A stretch of 64,000 nucleotides of DNA from Bermanella sp044597725 (GTDB taxonomy: Bacteria > Pseudomonadota > Gammaproteobacteria > Pseudomonadales > Oceanobacteraceae), in NCBI RefSeq assembly GCF_044597725.1, contig NZ_CP139003.1:2728001-2792000 (forward strand), given 5' to 3'. The position numbers and the translations under genes are program-made. The notes beneath the pieces are model-generated. The model did no database searches. It was not told the DNA's origin and saw only the letters and a list, made by a program, of their open reading frames with translations. This document shows, piece after piece, positions 33,997 through 43,134 of this stretch (within the stretch, counting starts at the first letter, position 1; each line of letters begins with the position of its first letter).

Positions 33997-34671
33997 ATGT
34001 CAGATACCAATCTCGACTTATTATTAGCGTCGTGTATTCATGATATGAAAAATTCGATCATTATGATTCTAGACAGTGTTGATGAGTTATCTACATCTAA
34101 TGATAATGCCGAAACCAACCCTCGTCACCTTGCTAATCTTCGCTATGAAGCAAGCCGTTTAAATAATGACTTAATGCATTTATTGGGTGTATTTAGATAC
34201 GAAGGCAACAATTTGCCAGTCATAATTGACGAAGCTGAAATTTGGGATTTACTCAATGAGCAGTATTTACGTAACCAAGCATTAATAGAAAAATATAACC
34301 ATGAATTTACATTAGAATGTGACGAAGATGAAATTTGGTACTGCGACTCTGGTTTGTTGGGTAGCGTTATAAATAATATCATTGTTAACACAGTACGATA
34401 TACAAAATCAAAAATTCTAGTCAAATCGGAAATTAAAAAGGGCGTACTTTGTTTAAGTGTCAATGACGATGGTGCCGGTTATCCAGAAAATATGTTAATG
34501 ACTGATTTCAAGCCACAAGGAATTGATTTTAGAAATGGCAGTACCAGCTTAGGTTTATACTTTGCAGCCTGCGTTGCCAAACTACATAAAAAACAAGATC
34601 AAACTGGGTATATCGAGCTCACCAATGGTGGTGAACTAGGTGGTGGTCTTTTTACGATTTATATTCCATAA
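33997..34671 (+). CDS. Sensor-less histidine kinase
   Basis: 224 residues with no membrane helix or sensory domain. H-box HDMKNSIIMILDSV near residue 14, then N-box NNIIVNTVRY, G1 NDDGAGYP and G2 STSLGLYFAACVAKLH of an HATPase_c domain. It starts directly after the response-regulator stop, so the pair are made together and should be cognate. Lacking an input domain, it must sense through a partner or respond to the TPR protein. Confidence 0.88.
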   Translation: MSDTNLDLLLASCIHDMKNSIIMILDSVDELSTSNDNAETNPRHLANLRYEASRLNNDLMHLLGVFRYEGNNLPVIIDEAEIWDLLNEQYLRNQALIEKYNHEFTLECDEDEIWYCDSGLLGSVINNIIVNTVRYTKSKILVKSEIKKGVLCLSVNDDGAGYPENMLMTDFKPQGIDFRNGSTSLGLYFAACVAKLHKKQDQTGYIELTNGGELGGGLFTIYIP

Positions 34672-34703
34672 AAAGCACACCACTTTGATGTTAATTTACA
34701 CAA

Positions 34704-35081
34704 CTATACGGTAAAAAACATTCCCAAAGTACAAGCCATGGCCGCAGCCCACACGATAGTCCGCAACAAACCCACATTAGCCATATATAAGAAGCCAAAT
34801 ATTAGTCGTAATACAATATAAGCCACCGCCAGCATATCAATCATAGATTGATCACCGCCAATTTGATGAGCAATAATAACCGCGGCCATAAATCCGGGTA
34901 TAGATTCAAAGGTATTCAACTGAGCCCAATGAGCCCGTTTACGGAAGCCCGTTAAATTTTCTAGGTATTCTCTAGGGTTTAAATTATCTTTAGGCGTAAA
35001 GCGCCCAGTAAACTTAGCGCTTGCGGTAAATACAAGGGGTAAAATAATAGCGGCGAATACACACCAATAAGCGACTGTCAT
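34704..35081 (-). CDS. MAPEG-family membrane protein
   Basis: 125 residues, four membrane helices. The MAPEG pattern is seen in NPREYLENLTGFRKRAHWAQLNTFES (abridged core: the Asn-Pro-Arg, Arg-Ala and Glu of the glutathione-binding region), followed by PGFMAAVIIAH. The family includes microsomal glutathione transferases; bacterial short members are mostly uncharacterised. It is convergent with the kinase gene and monocistronic. Confidence 0.82.
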   Translation of the reverse strand: MTVAYWCVFAAIILPLVFTASAKFTGRFTPKDNLNPREYLENLTGFRKRAHWAQLNTFESIPGFMAAVIIAHQIGGDQSMIDMLAVAYIVLRLIFGFLYMANVGLLRTIVWAAAMACTLGMFFTV

Positions 35082-35184
35082 AGTTATTTCCTTTATTTTT
35101 AGAGCCCTATTATTAACACGCCTACGAGACTTTATCTACCACTATCAGGTAACATAATGCAGGCAGCATTTTTAGGATAGGTTT

Positions 35185-35985
35185 ATGAAATCAGTATCAG
35201 AGTATTTACAACAAGCATCTCAGTCAAACCCATTTACAATTGATGAAACTTGGGGCCAAGGACGAAGCATTTTTGGTGGTTTAAGCGCCGCGCTTTTATT
35301 AGCACATATTGAGAGCCAAACAGGCTTAACCGATAAAGAATTGCGTACGTTTAACATTCATTTTTGTGGCGCTATCGAAGCCAACAAACAATGTCACTTA
35401 AGCTATGAAGTGCTATCAGAGGGTAAATCGGTTATTCAAATCGAAGCTCGCTTAACACAAGACGGACATTGTAAAACTTTCGCCATGGCTTGCTTTGCAA
35501 AAAATAGAACGTCTAATATTCAGTATCAACCTATACCCCATACAGAAAGCGTCACTCCCGACAAAGCAACGCCTATGCCTTATATAAAGGGACTCATGCC
35601 GGAGTTTATTCAGCATGTCGATATGCGCTTTACCAGCAAGGCTTTGCCCTACTCGGGCAGTGAACACGGTGTTATTAAGGGGTACATGCGCTTTAACTCT
35701 CCCCACGAAGAGTTCAGTGATGCTTCCATTGTTGCGCTAATTGATGCTTGGCCACCTGCGGTTTTCCCCATGCTCAAGGGGCCAGCTCCTGGTAGCAGCG
35801 TGACTTGGAATATGGAATTCACACAACCACGAGCAGAACTCGCAAAAGCAGACTATCTCTATTATGAATGTGAAGTAGAACAGGCTGATTTAGGCTATGC
35901 CCACACAGAAGCCAAAATATACCACCCTAATGGTGAATTGATTGCTTTAAGCCGCCAATTGGTCGCCGTTTACGACAAACGCTAA
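35185..35985 (+). CDS. Acyl-CoA thioesterase family protein, double hotdog
   Basis: 266 residues. The sequence opens with the double-hotdog pattern of TesB-like thioesterases (TWGQGRSIFGGLSAALLLAHIE), continues with LRTFNIHFCGAIE, and ends with ALSRQLVAVY. The second hotdog contains ALIDAWPPAVFPML. It hydrolyses acyl-CoA in the cytosol; chain length unknown. Monocistronic, followed by an inverted repeat. Confidence 0.85.
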   Translation: MKSVSEYLQQASQSNPFTIDETWGQGRSIFGGLSAALLLAHIESQTGLTDKELRTFNIHFCGAIEANKQCHLSYEVLSEGKSVIQIEARLTQDGHCKTFAMACFAKNRTSNIQYQPIPHTESVTPDKATPMPYIKGLMPEFIQHVDMRFTSKALPYSGSEHGVIKGYMRFNSPHEEFSDASIVALIDAWPPAVFPMLKGPAPGSSVTWNMEFTQPRAELAKADYLYYECEVEQADLGYAHTEAKIYHPNGELIALSRQLVAVYDKR

Positions 35986-36010
35986 AACCCTCACCATTCA
36001 TTTCTGTCCG

Positions 36011-36046
36011 AATGGGTCGCCTTGATCCATTCGACCCATTGGCTTT
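36011..36046 (+). terminator. Possible terminator after the thioesterase gene
   Basis: A perfect 9-bp inverted repeat AATGGGTCG / CGACCCATT with a 12-base loop, followed by GGCTTTT. The loop is long and the U run short, so activity is uncertain. Confidence 0.45.
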
Positions 36047-36750
36047 TCACAAGCGTACTAGTTAAGCGAGGCGTTCTGATCATGCGTGCCCTAAAACGGA
36101 TCTACGCGCACTTTCTTTGTGCGATTATATTTTAATATTAACAACCATAAAATTTAATAACCCAGTTTTAAAATTTCGCACAGTTGCTTTTAATTATTAG
36201 AAATCGACAAAACAATTCTCGATTATTTTTCAAGACTCAATTTAAAATAAGTTGGGTTTCTATTTCGTTTATGATATTTGAAATTATATTTTTTGTAGAT
36301 TTTTTTAAACGAAGGTGATCGGCTGATTCTGTGATAGAAGATGTCTTAATTTGTGATTCAGAAATAACAACCATAATTTTATATGAATCATTGTTCAGTA
36401 GGCATGTGCTATTGCTTTTAACTATTTTAATGTTTTTTTAATGGAACTTTTGTTTTAGGAAAAAAAATATTATTGAGAACTGGATCTACTTTTTCTAAGT
36501 TTTATTAACAAGTCGTCCCACTTTGCCCGCTCACTACATATCAAGCTCTCATTACTACAGATAGATTGTCTAACTGCTCATTTACTGAAAAACATAAGTA
36601 AAACTTTTTCTACAGTTCGTACAATGTGGCATTTAGTTTGCTCTTGTAATCGGTTGATGTGCAATTAATAGCATCAATAATCTAATACTAAAATATTAGA
36701 AAACCTTTCAATAAAAAAGAAACAATGGACTTAAGGGAATCACAAATATT
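36047..36750. other. Long AT-rich leader region before the subtilase gene
   Basis: About 700 bases, clearly richer in A and T than its surroundings, with no open frame worth calling and no strong repeat. It probably holds the protease promoter and regulator sites. The last bases before the gene (TTAAGGGAATCAC) give a weak ribosome site. Confidence 0.4.
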
Positions 36751-38967
36751 ATGAAATTGCCTTTACTTACTGCCACCGCATTATCAATTGCGGTGTCTAG
36801 CTCGTTTGTACATGCCGATTCATCCCGGTATGTAATTAAACTTGATAACGCTCACAAAGCAGTTATCAAAGCCTTAGCCAAGCGCATGGGCGGCGAGCTT
36901 AAAATAGACGCCAACGGTTTTATCACTGCAAAGTTCCGTGGCCATAACTTAGCGCAAGTACGTGCGCTATTTAGCAATCAAAGCGGTATTCAAATTGAGG
37001 AAGACCCAAAGCGTTTTCCACTTTCTGCGTACAGCGATGATTTAGGTGATCCAAACGTTCAACAAATTACACCTTATTCTTACTATCAATCTGAAGCCGA
37101 TCAGGTGAGCTTTGACCCTAATGCGGGCATCAAAGTTTGTGTTATCGACTCGGGTTTAGATCGTGGTAATCCTGATTTTAATTGGAACAATATCACGGGT
37201 ACCAACGACTCAGGTACAGGTAATTGGGACTACGACCGTAACTCTCACGGTACACACGTAGCCGGTACCATTGGTGCACAAGATAATGGCATTGGTGTTA
37301 TTGGTATGGCACCTGGCGTTGATATGCATATTATTAAAGTGTTTAACGAAGATGGCTGGGGCTATTCATCTGACCTTGCTTACGCCGCACAAAAATGTAC
37401 CGACGCTGGTGCCAATATCATCAACATGAGCCTTGGTGGCGGTGGTGCAAACACAGCGGAAGAAAACGCTTTTGATGCATTCACAGAAGCCGGTGGTCTA
37501 GTCTTGGCGGCAGCGGGCAATGACGGTAACGATGCACGTTCATATCCTGCAGGTTATTCATCAGTAATGATGGTGGGTGGTAATGGTGCCGACAACCAAA
37601 AATACGATGCGTCACAATTCCCTGCCTGTACAAATTCAACAGCTACTGACTGTGTGGAAATTTCTGCCGGTGGTTTGAATGTACTGTCAACTGAACCAGG
37701 TGGTTTAGGTCTGTTATCAAACCTGTCTATGGACGGTGTTGACTTCAAGTCCTCTGCAATGGAAAACAAAGGCTCTACAATGGGCTCTACTTACTTCATG
37801 GGTACAGCAGAAGCACCCGACAGCAGCGCATCTGGAAAAATCTGTGTGATTGATCGTGGTAACGTTAGCTTCTACGATAAAGTCCGCAACTGTGAAGACT
37901 CTGGCGGTATCGGTGCCATTGTGATCAACAATACCGACGGCATGCTGTACGGTACTTTAGGTGATACCAATGACACAACCATTCCTGCTGTGGGTGCTGC
38001 ATTCGAAGACCGTGCTTCTATTCTTGCTTCTTCAAGCGCATCAATTGCTCTTGAAAGCGGTGACTATGGTTACAAGTCGGGTACATCTATGGCAACACCT
38101 GCTGTTTCGGGTATCGCAGCTTTGGTTTGGTCTAACCACCCAGAGTGTACCGGTACGCAAGTTCGTGAAGCCTTAAAAGCAACGGCGTTTGATGCTGGTA
38201 CTCCAGGTCGTGATGTCGATTTTGGTTATGGTATTGCAAAAGCCAAAGCAGCACACGATTACTTGACTGAAAATGGCTGTGATGACGTTATCATTGAACC
38301 CGGTAACAAACTACAAAACGGCGTGGCTGTAACCAACCTAACTGCTGGTCAAGGTGGCGAACTATTCTTCACCCTTGATGTACCTGCCAGTGCTAGTAAC
38401 TTGAGCTTTGTAACAAGTGGTGGCAGTGGTGATGCAGATCTTCATGTGAAATTTGGTGAGCCTGTTTCTGCCAATAACTTCGACTACCGTCCGTATGAGA
38501 ATGGCAATGCAGAGACGGTTTCTATTCCAACACCTCAAGCAGGAACGTATTATGTAATGCTTCGTGGTTACCGCGCATTCTCTGGCGTTTCACTAGTGGC
38601 GAACTTTGGAGAGTCTGGCCCGTCTGAAACATTCACTAACGACAGCAATGTAAGCATTCCCGATAACAACAGCGCTGGTGGTGTTAGTAACATTTCAGTG
38701 ACACGTTCTGGTGATGCTGGTACTGTTTCTGTTGATGTTAATATTCAACACACTTGGAGAGGCGACCTTACCGTTCAATTGGTTACACCAAGTGGTGTAA
38801 GCAAAACAATTTGGACATCTTCTTCAAATGATTCTGCTGATAATATCGTTGATACTATAAGTGTTAACATGAGTGGTGAAGAATCAAGTGGAACCTGGGG
38901 TCTAAAAGTTGTTGATAGCGCCCGTCAAGACACGGGGTATATCAATAGCTGGAGCATCACTTTTTAA
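36751..38967 (+). CDS. Secreted subtilisin-like serine protease (S8)
   Basis: 738 residues. Signal peptide (to about residue 22), an I9-like propeptide (YVIKLDNAHK ... QIEEDPKRF, about 26-92), then the S8 catalytic domain with Asp in CVIDSGLD, His in NSHGTHVAGTIG and Ser in SGTSMATPAVSG. A PA domain is inserted between His and Ser (about 330-430). A PPC domain and a P/proprotein-convertase domain (TFTNDSNVSIPDN ... GYINSWSITF) close the protein. It is an exported protease of the kind marine bacteria use to digest environmental protein. A small secreted propeptide-like gene follows. Confidence 0.93.
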   Translation: MKLPLLTATALSIAVSSSFVHADSSRYVIKLDNAHKAVIKALAKRMGGELKIDANGFITAKFRGHNLAQVRALFSNQSGIQIEEDPKRFPLSAYSDDLGDPNVQQITPYSYYQSEADQVSFDPNAGIKVCVIDSGLDRGNPDFNWNNITGTNDSGTGNWDYDRNSHGTHVAGTIGAQDNGIGVIGMAPGVDMHIIKVFNEDGWGYSSDLAYAAQKCTDAGANIINMSLGGGGANTAEENAFDAFTEAGGLVLAAAGNDGNDARSYPAGYSSVMMVGGNGADNQKYDASQFPACTNSTATDCVEISAGGLNVLSTEPGGLGLLSNLSMDGVDFKSSAMENKGSTMGSTYFMGTAEAPDSSASGKICVIDRGNVSFYDKVRNCEDSGGIGAIVINNTDGMLYGTLGDTNDTTIPAVGAAFEDRASILASSSASIALESGDYGYKSGTSMATPAVSGIAALVWSNHPECTGTQVREALKATAFDAGTPGRDVDFGYGIAKAKAAHDYLTENGCDDVIIEPGNKLQNGVAVTNLTAGQGGELFFTLDVPASASNLSFVTSGGSGDADLHVKFGEPVSANNFDYRPYENGNAETVSIPTPQAGTYYVMLRGYRAFSGVSLVANFGESGPSETFTNDSNVSIPDNNSAGGVSNISVTRSGDAGTVSVDVNIQHTWRGDLTVQLVTPSGVSKTIWTSSSNDSADNIVDTISVNMSGEESSGTWGLKVVDSARQDTGYINSWSITF

Positions 38968-38982
38968 TAAACATTGAAAGTC

Positions 38983-39009
38983 ATCCGCAGGAAACATCTT
39001 CCTGCGGAT
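38983..39009 (+). terminator. Intercistronic hairpin between subtilase and propeptide-like gene
   Basis: A perfect 11-bp stem ATCCGCAGGAA / TTCCTGCGGAT with a five-base loop and no U run, 16 bases after the protease stop. It may attenuate read-through or protect the upstream mRNA, setting the ratio of the two products. Confidence 0.6.
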
Positions 39010-39026
39010 CATTCAAAGGTGACAGC

Positions 39027-39353
39027 ATGATGAAACATTTAAAGAGCCTGTGCTTAGCAGCAGTCGTATCCACCGCAGCGAGCGCACACGCAGAACAGTT
39101 TGTGATTGAATTTGAAAAGGGTAAAAGCCCTGCTCAGTCTACCGACTTGATTAATCACTGGAAAAAAGAATCTAACCAAGATATCCGCATAGTCCGCGGA
39201 GAAGGTACAGATCTTTGGGTAATTAAAGTCGACCTTAAAGAAGTGGCTGATACTAAGAAACTGTTTGCCGTGGTAAACAATCATAAAGGTATCAAACAAA
39301 TTGAAGTTGATCAGACTCGCCGTTTAATGCCTGAAGAAGCCAGCAATTATTAA
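39027..39353 (+). CDS. Secreted stand-alone I9-like propeptide or protease inhibitor
   Basis: 108 residues with a signal peptide (MKHLKSLCLAAVVSTAASAHA; the ATG at 39030 is equally possible, AAAGGTGA upstream). The mature part has the layout of the preceding protease's own propeptide: EQFVIEFEKG against YVIKLDNAH near the start, and GIKQIEVDQTRRLMPE against GIQIEEDPKRFPL at the end. Stand-alone I9 proteins act in trans as folding chaperones or inhibitors of subtilases. Position directly behind the protease makes that protease the likely partner; the function is inferred. Confidence 0.7.
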   Translation: MMKHLKSLCLAAVVSTAASAHAEQFVIEFEKGKSPAQSTDLINHWKKESNQDIRIVRGEGTDLWVIKVDLKEVADTKKLFAVVNNHKGIKQIEVDQTRRLMPEEASNY

Positions 39354-39371
39354 GCTTTTCCAATTCTTATA

Positions 39372-39398
39372 AGCAGCCGTAGGGCTGCTTTTTTAATT
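39372..39398 (+). terminator. Rho-independent terminator
   Basis: Stem AGCAGCC / GGGCTGCT-type with a GTA loop followed by six T, 18 bases after the propeptide-like gene. Confidence 0.85.
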
Positions 39399-39412
39399 TA
39401 AAAAAGAACCAT

Positions 39413-40123
39413 ATGAATCAAAGCGACTTTATCTATGTTTACCCCAATGCGCTAAGTGATGAGTTTTGCGATCAACTAATTGATAAATTCAATACAGACC
39501 CCAAAGTAAAACCAGGGCAAACCGGAGCAGGTATTGATAAGTCTAAAAAAGACAGTTTAGATTTAGTGTTATCGACTCAAGCGCACTGGCAGGCAGAGGT
39601 CAACCAGTTGTCCCATGCATTCCTTTCAGGTCTTATTCCTTATGTTCGACAATACCCTTTCTTATTGATTGGCGGTACATCCATGTCGATGATAGACCCA
39701 CAAACAAAACAGACCGTGATAATTACCCATGAACACATAGCCCAAATGAATGATGAGCAAATCGCCAATATGATTCGTGCTTTATATCGCTTGGGGAACG
39801 TGAATATGCAAAAGTATAAAAAAGCAGAAGGAGGTTACCATCATTGGCATTCGGAACTGTATCCGCACCCTAATGATCCGCAAGGAGAAACTCTGCATCG
39901 CGTATTATTATGGATGTACTATTTGAATGATGTAGAAGATGGTGGAGAAACGTCGTTTTATTTCCAAGATAAACATGTCAAACCAAAAAAAGGAACACTC
40001 GTAGTGGCACCTGCTGGGTTTACCCATACTCACAAGGGACAAATACCAAAATCCGACGATAAATACATTTTGACATCGTGGTTGTTGTTTAGACGTGCAG
40101 ATCAATTGTATCCAAAGGGTTAA
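39413..40123 (+). CDS. 2-oxoglutarate/Fe(II)-dependent oxygenase (P4H-like)
   Basis: 236 residues, no signal. The C-terminal half is a prolyl 4-hydroxylase-type double-stranded beta-helix: the first iron motif is in YHHWHSELYPHP, GGETSFYF is the conserved strand after it, and FTHTHKGQ supplies the distal His, followed by ILTSWLLFRR. The acidic ligand appears to be Glu (HSE) where most members have HxD; alternatively another residue serves. Substrate unknown. It lies between two terminators, so it is monocistronic. Confidence 0.82.
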   Translation: MNQSDFIYVYPNALSDEFCDQLIDKFNTDPKVKPGQTGAGIDKSKKDSLDLVLSTQAHWQAEVNQLSHAFLSGLIPYVRQYPFLLIGGTSMSMIDPQTKQTVIITHEHIAQMNDEQIANMIRALYRLGNVNMQKYKKAEGGYHHWHSELYPHPNDPQGETLHRVLLWMYYLNDVEDGGETSFYFQDKHVKPKKGTLVVAPAGFTHTHKGQIPKSDDKYILTSWLLFRRADQLYPKG

Positions 40124-40134
40124 AAAAGAATGGC

Positions 40135-40160
40135 AAGACCAGCGAGGTATCGCTGGTCTT
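40135..40160. terminator. Rho-independent terminator
   Basis: A perfect 11-bp stem AAGACCAGCGA / TCGCTGGTCTT with loop GGTA, between the oxygenase gene and the convergent rluB. The U/A tails are short, so it may serve both strands weakly. Confidence 0.7.
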
Positions 40161-40172
40161 CAAAAGGGGTTA

Positions 40173-41039
40173 CTACGAATCAATGCGTACTTTACGCTTT
40201 GGCTTCCGAGGTTTTAAATCGCCCTCTTTTTGGCGTGTCTTTTGACGGCGAATTTCGCGCTCATAGCGTTTAAGCGCTTGAGGGTCGAGTTTCGCAACCG
40301 GTTTTGATGGTAGATCCACCAGCGCTGCCAATTCGTCGGTATCTTTTTGATCGAGCTCGATCCATTTACCCACACTCACTTGCTTCGGCAAGAAAACACA
40401 GCCGTAACGTACACGCTTCAGGCGAGATACTTTTAAGTCTTGGCTTTCCCATAAGCGACGTACTTCTCGGTTACGGCCTTCCATGATACAAACGTGGTAC
40501 CACTGGTTAAAACCGTCGCCATCAAAGAACTGAACATCGGTAAACTTAGCCATGCCGTCTTCAAGTAATACGCCTTCTTTCATGGCTTTAATAGTATCAT
40601 CCGTTACTTCACCGGCAACCCGTACCGCATATTCGCGGTCGACCGTATTACTAGATGGATGCATTAGTTTATTTGCCAATTCACCATCGGTGGTAAATAG
40701 CAGCAAACCAGAAGTATTAATATCAAGGCGACCTACTGCAATCCAGCGCTCACCTTCTAATTTGGGTAATCGATCAAATACCGTGGGGCGACCTTCAGGG
40801 TCGTGACGGGTACAGACTTCACCTTCTGGTTTATTGTAAGCCAGAACTCGACGTGGCAGTCGGGTACCATGTTCGATGGTACGTCCATCTACTTTAATTT
40901 CGTCTCGATTAGTGGCGCGCTCACCAAGCTTGGCTTTTTCACCATTTAGCTCTACGCGTCCTTGTTCAATCCAACGTTCCATCTCACGACGGGAACCTAG
41001 GCCAACTTGGGCTAGGATTTTTTGCAGTTTTTCACTCAC
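40173..41039 (-). CDS. rluB: 23S rRNA pseudouridine(2605) synthase
   Basis: 288 residues. An N-terminal S4 RNA-binding domain (KILAQVGLGSRREMERW) is followed by the RsuA/RluB catalytic domain with the active Asp in GRLDINTSGLLLFT and the motif EGRNREVRRLW. A basic C-terminal tail rich in Arg/Lys (about 255-288) probably aids rRNA binding. Position downstream of scpA-scpB is the conserved gammaproteobacterial order. Confidence 0.95.
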   Translation of the reverse strand: MSEKLQKILAQVGLGSRREMERWIEQGRVELNGEKAKLGERATNRDEIKVDGRTIEHGTRLPRRVLAYNKPEGEVCTRHDPEGRPTVFDRLPKLEGERWIAVGRLDINTSGLLLFTTDGELANKLMHPSSNTVDREYAVRVAGEVTDDTIKAMKEGVLLEDGMAKFTDVQFFDGDGFNQWYHVCIMEGRNREVRRLWESQDLKVSRLKRVRYGCVFLPKQVSVGKWIELDQKDTDELAALVDLPSKPVAKLDPQALKRYEREIRRQKTRQKEGDLKPRKPKRKVRIDS

Positions 41040-41108
41040 AGTAGGAGTCTCTCTTGGATTTGTTTCTTTGAGTTTAGTTGAAATCGGGCAAATTACGACA
41101 TCAATAGC

Positions 41109-42290
41109 TTAATCGTCAAGCTTATTTGCCAAGTCGGATAGACTTTTATGGTTTTGCTCACCTTCATTGGTTTCTTGGGCTTGCTCTTCCAGCAGGGCCT
41201 CTTGCTCGGCCTCAAGCTGAGCCATCATTTCTTCTTCCATGGCGGCCTGTAGGGCATCATCATCCGAATCGTCGCTGGTGTTCTGTTTCACGGTATCATC
41301 AAACACCGATGGAGCAGAAACAGCTTCTGTATCGTGCTGTTTCCAGGTTTCTTCGATAGTGACTGGCTTGGCAAAGTGTTCGTTCTCTTCTGCTTCAGGC
41401 TGCTGTGTTTCTAACAGGGCCTCTTGCTCTGCGAGCATTCGAGCAATAGTGGCTTCGGCTAATTCTTCTGAAGATGGCTCTTCTTCTGACTCTGCTGATT
41501 CACTGGCGTCTTCAAGGGATGCCACTAGGTTTTCACCATCCTCCAGGCTATCGGTCTCTGATACCTCGGTGTATTCTTCTTCATCTTCAGGGTGTTTGAA
41601 GACAGAATCTTCTACCCCTTTCACCAGCGCTTCTGCTGCAGCTAAATCATCTTGAGCACTTTTTAGATTCTCGCTATCTTCTTCTTTCTCTGCTTGATAA
41701 CTGAAGTCGTAATTGCCTTCTTCCACTTTTTCTTCAAACTCAAGTGCATGATTAGCATCAGCAATTTCTTGTATTTCTTCCAGTGTTGGCAATTGCTCTA
41801 ACGACTCAAGGTTAAAATAATCAAGAAACATTTTGGTTGTTGCGTACATGGCTGGTCGGCCAGGAACGTCTCTATGACCCACCACTTGAATCCACTCGCG
41901 TTCTACCAGTGTTTTGGTTATATGAGAACTCACCGCAACACCACGAACATCTTCTATTTCGCCACGGGTAACCGGTTGCCTATAAGCAATAATGGCTAAG
42001 GTTTCGAGCAAAGCACGGCTGTAACGCTGCGGCTTTTCTTCCCACAACCGGCTAACCCACTTTGATAAATTTTGTTTTACTTGAAAGCGATACCCAGTTG
42101 CGACTTTTTTAAGCTCGTAACCTTTATTCTCACATTTTTCAGAAATACGCTGCAGCACAATCTCAACTTGTTGCTTACTGGGCATTTCATATTCTTCAAA
42201 TAAATTCTGTATCCGATCAACACTTAATGTTTGACCAGATGCGGTCAAAGCGGCTTCGATTATTTGTTCTAATAGTGCATCATTGATCAT
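41109..42290 (-). CDS. scpB: Condensin subunit ScpB with long acidic tail
   Basis: 393 residues. The first 175 or so carry the ScpB winged-helix core (RALLETLAIIAYRQPVTRGEIE, in short RALLETLAII and RQPVTRGEIE; GRPAMYATTKMFLDYF), which pairs with ScpA. The remaining 215 residues are low-complexity and very acidic, with repeated AEQEALLE (about 290 and 365). ScpB proteins are usually 180-300 residues, so the tail is unusually long. It starts four bases inside the scpA end. Confidence 0.93.
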   Translation of the reverse strand: MINDALLEQIIEAALTASGQTLSVDRIQNLFEEYEMPSKQQVEIVLQRISEKCENKGYELKKVATGYRFQVKQNLSKWVSRLWEEKPQRYSRALLETLAIIAYRQPVTRGEIEDVRGVAVSSHITKTLVEREWIQVVGHRDVPGRPAMYATTKMFLDYFNLESLEQLPTLEEIQEIADANHALEFEEKVEEGNYDFSYQAEKEEDSENLKSAQDDLAAAEALVKGVEDSVFKHPEDEEEYTEVSETDSLEDGENLVASLEDASESAESEEEPSSEELAEATIARMLAEQEALLETQQPEAEENEHFAKPVTIEETWKQHDTEAVSAPSVFDDTVKQNTSDDSDDDALQAAMEEEMMAQLEAEQEALLEEQAQETNEGEQNHKSLSDLANKLDD

Positions 42291-43126
42291 GACGATTTAG
42301 CCTTAACATGAATCGGACCAAACGTTTCGTTTTGCACGATTTCTATCAGTTGCTCTTTTATGAGTTCTAATGTTGCCAAGAAGGTTACAACCACGCCTGC
42401 ACGTCCTTCTTCAACAGTAAATAACCTTGTGAACGGTAAAAAATCACCTTGATTAAGTTGATTTAAAATTTGGCTCATACGTTCGCGAGTAGATAGTTTT
42501 TCTCGAGAAACTTCGTGCTCCGTGTACATATTGGCTCTATGTAGCACATCACTGAATGCCATCATGAGCTCTTTAAAATCAACATCAGGTTGAGGCTTTT
42601 CTGCATTATACTCAGGCGGTTTGATTTCCACTTCGTACGTATCTCGACCCATGCGCGGCATTTCATCTATGTCTTCTGCCGCTTTTTTAAAGCGCTCATA
42701 GTCCTGCAAGCGTCGAATTAACTCAGCTCTTGGATCTTCTTCCTCTTCTTCTACTTCTTTCGGGCGGGGAAGTAAAATACGACTCTTTATTTCGGCTAAC
42801 ATCGCCGCCATAAGCAAATATTCGCCAGCCAATTCAAGCTGAACAATATGCATTAACTCAACGTACTGCATATATTGCTTAGTTATCTCAAAAACATCAA
42901 TTTCTAGAATATCTAAATTTTGCTTACGAATCAGATAAAGCAATAGGTCTAAGGGCCCTTCAAACTGCTCAAGAATAACCTCTAGCGCATCGGGCGGAAT
43001 GTACAAGTCTAAGGGAAGCTGCGTAAGTGCTTCCCCTTGCACCAAGGCAAATGGCATTTCCTGCTGCCCATTCTTGGGTTGCTCAGGTGACGATGCCTCT
43101 GTGATTTGCTCGGTGGTTTCACTCAT
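42287..43126 (-). CDS. scpA: Condensin kleisin subunit ScpA
   Basis: 279 residues. Kleisin that bridges SMC heads. The N-terminal domain holds the family signature EQFEGPLDLLLYLIRKQNLD and ILEIDVFEITKQY; the middle contains acidic KEVEEEEEDPRAEL; the C-terminal winged helix (FTRLFTVEEGRAGVVVTFLA) binds the SMC head. It follows trpS by eight bases and overlaps scpB by four. Its partner smc lies 13 kb away on the same strand. Confidence 0.95.
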   Translation of the reverse strand: MSETTEQITEASSPEQPKNGQQEMPFALVQGEALTQLPLDLYIPPDALEVILEQFEGPLDLLLYLIRKQNLDILEIDVFEITKQYMQYVELMHIVQLELAGEYLLMAAMLAEIKSRILLPRPKEVEEEEEDPRAELIRRLQDYERFKKAAEDIDEMPRMGRDTYEVEIKPPEYNAEKPQPDVDFKELMMAFSDVLHRANMYTEHEVSREKLSTRERMSQILNQLNQGDFLPFTRLFTVEEGRAGVVVTFLATLELIKEQLIEIVQNETFGPIHVKAKSS

Positions 43127-43134
43127 AGATTGCC

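Noticed and set aside
36047..36750. Possible hidden gene or RNA in the AT-rich gap before the subtilase
   Set aside because: No frame above about 40 codons with a ribosome site, no stable hairpin series, and no tRNA-like fold seen.
41239..41655. 138-codon plus-strand frame rich in Ser
   Set aside because: Antisense image of the acidic ScpB tail; Glu codons read backwards give Ser runs.
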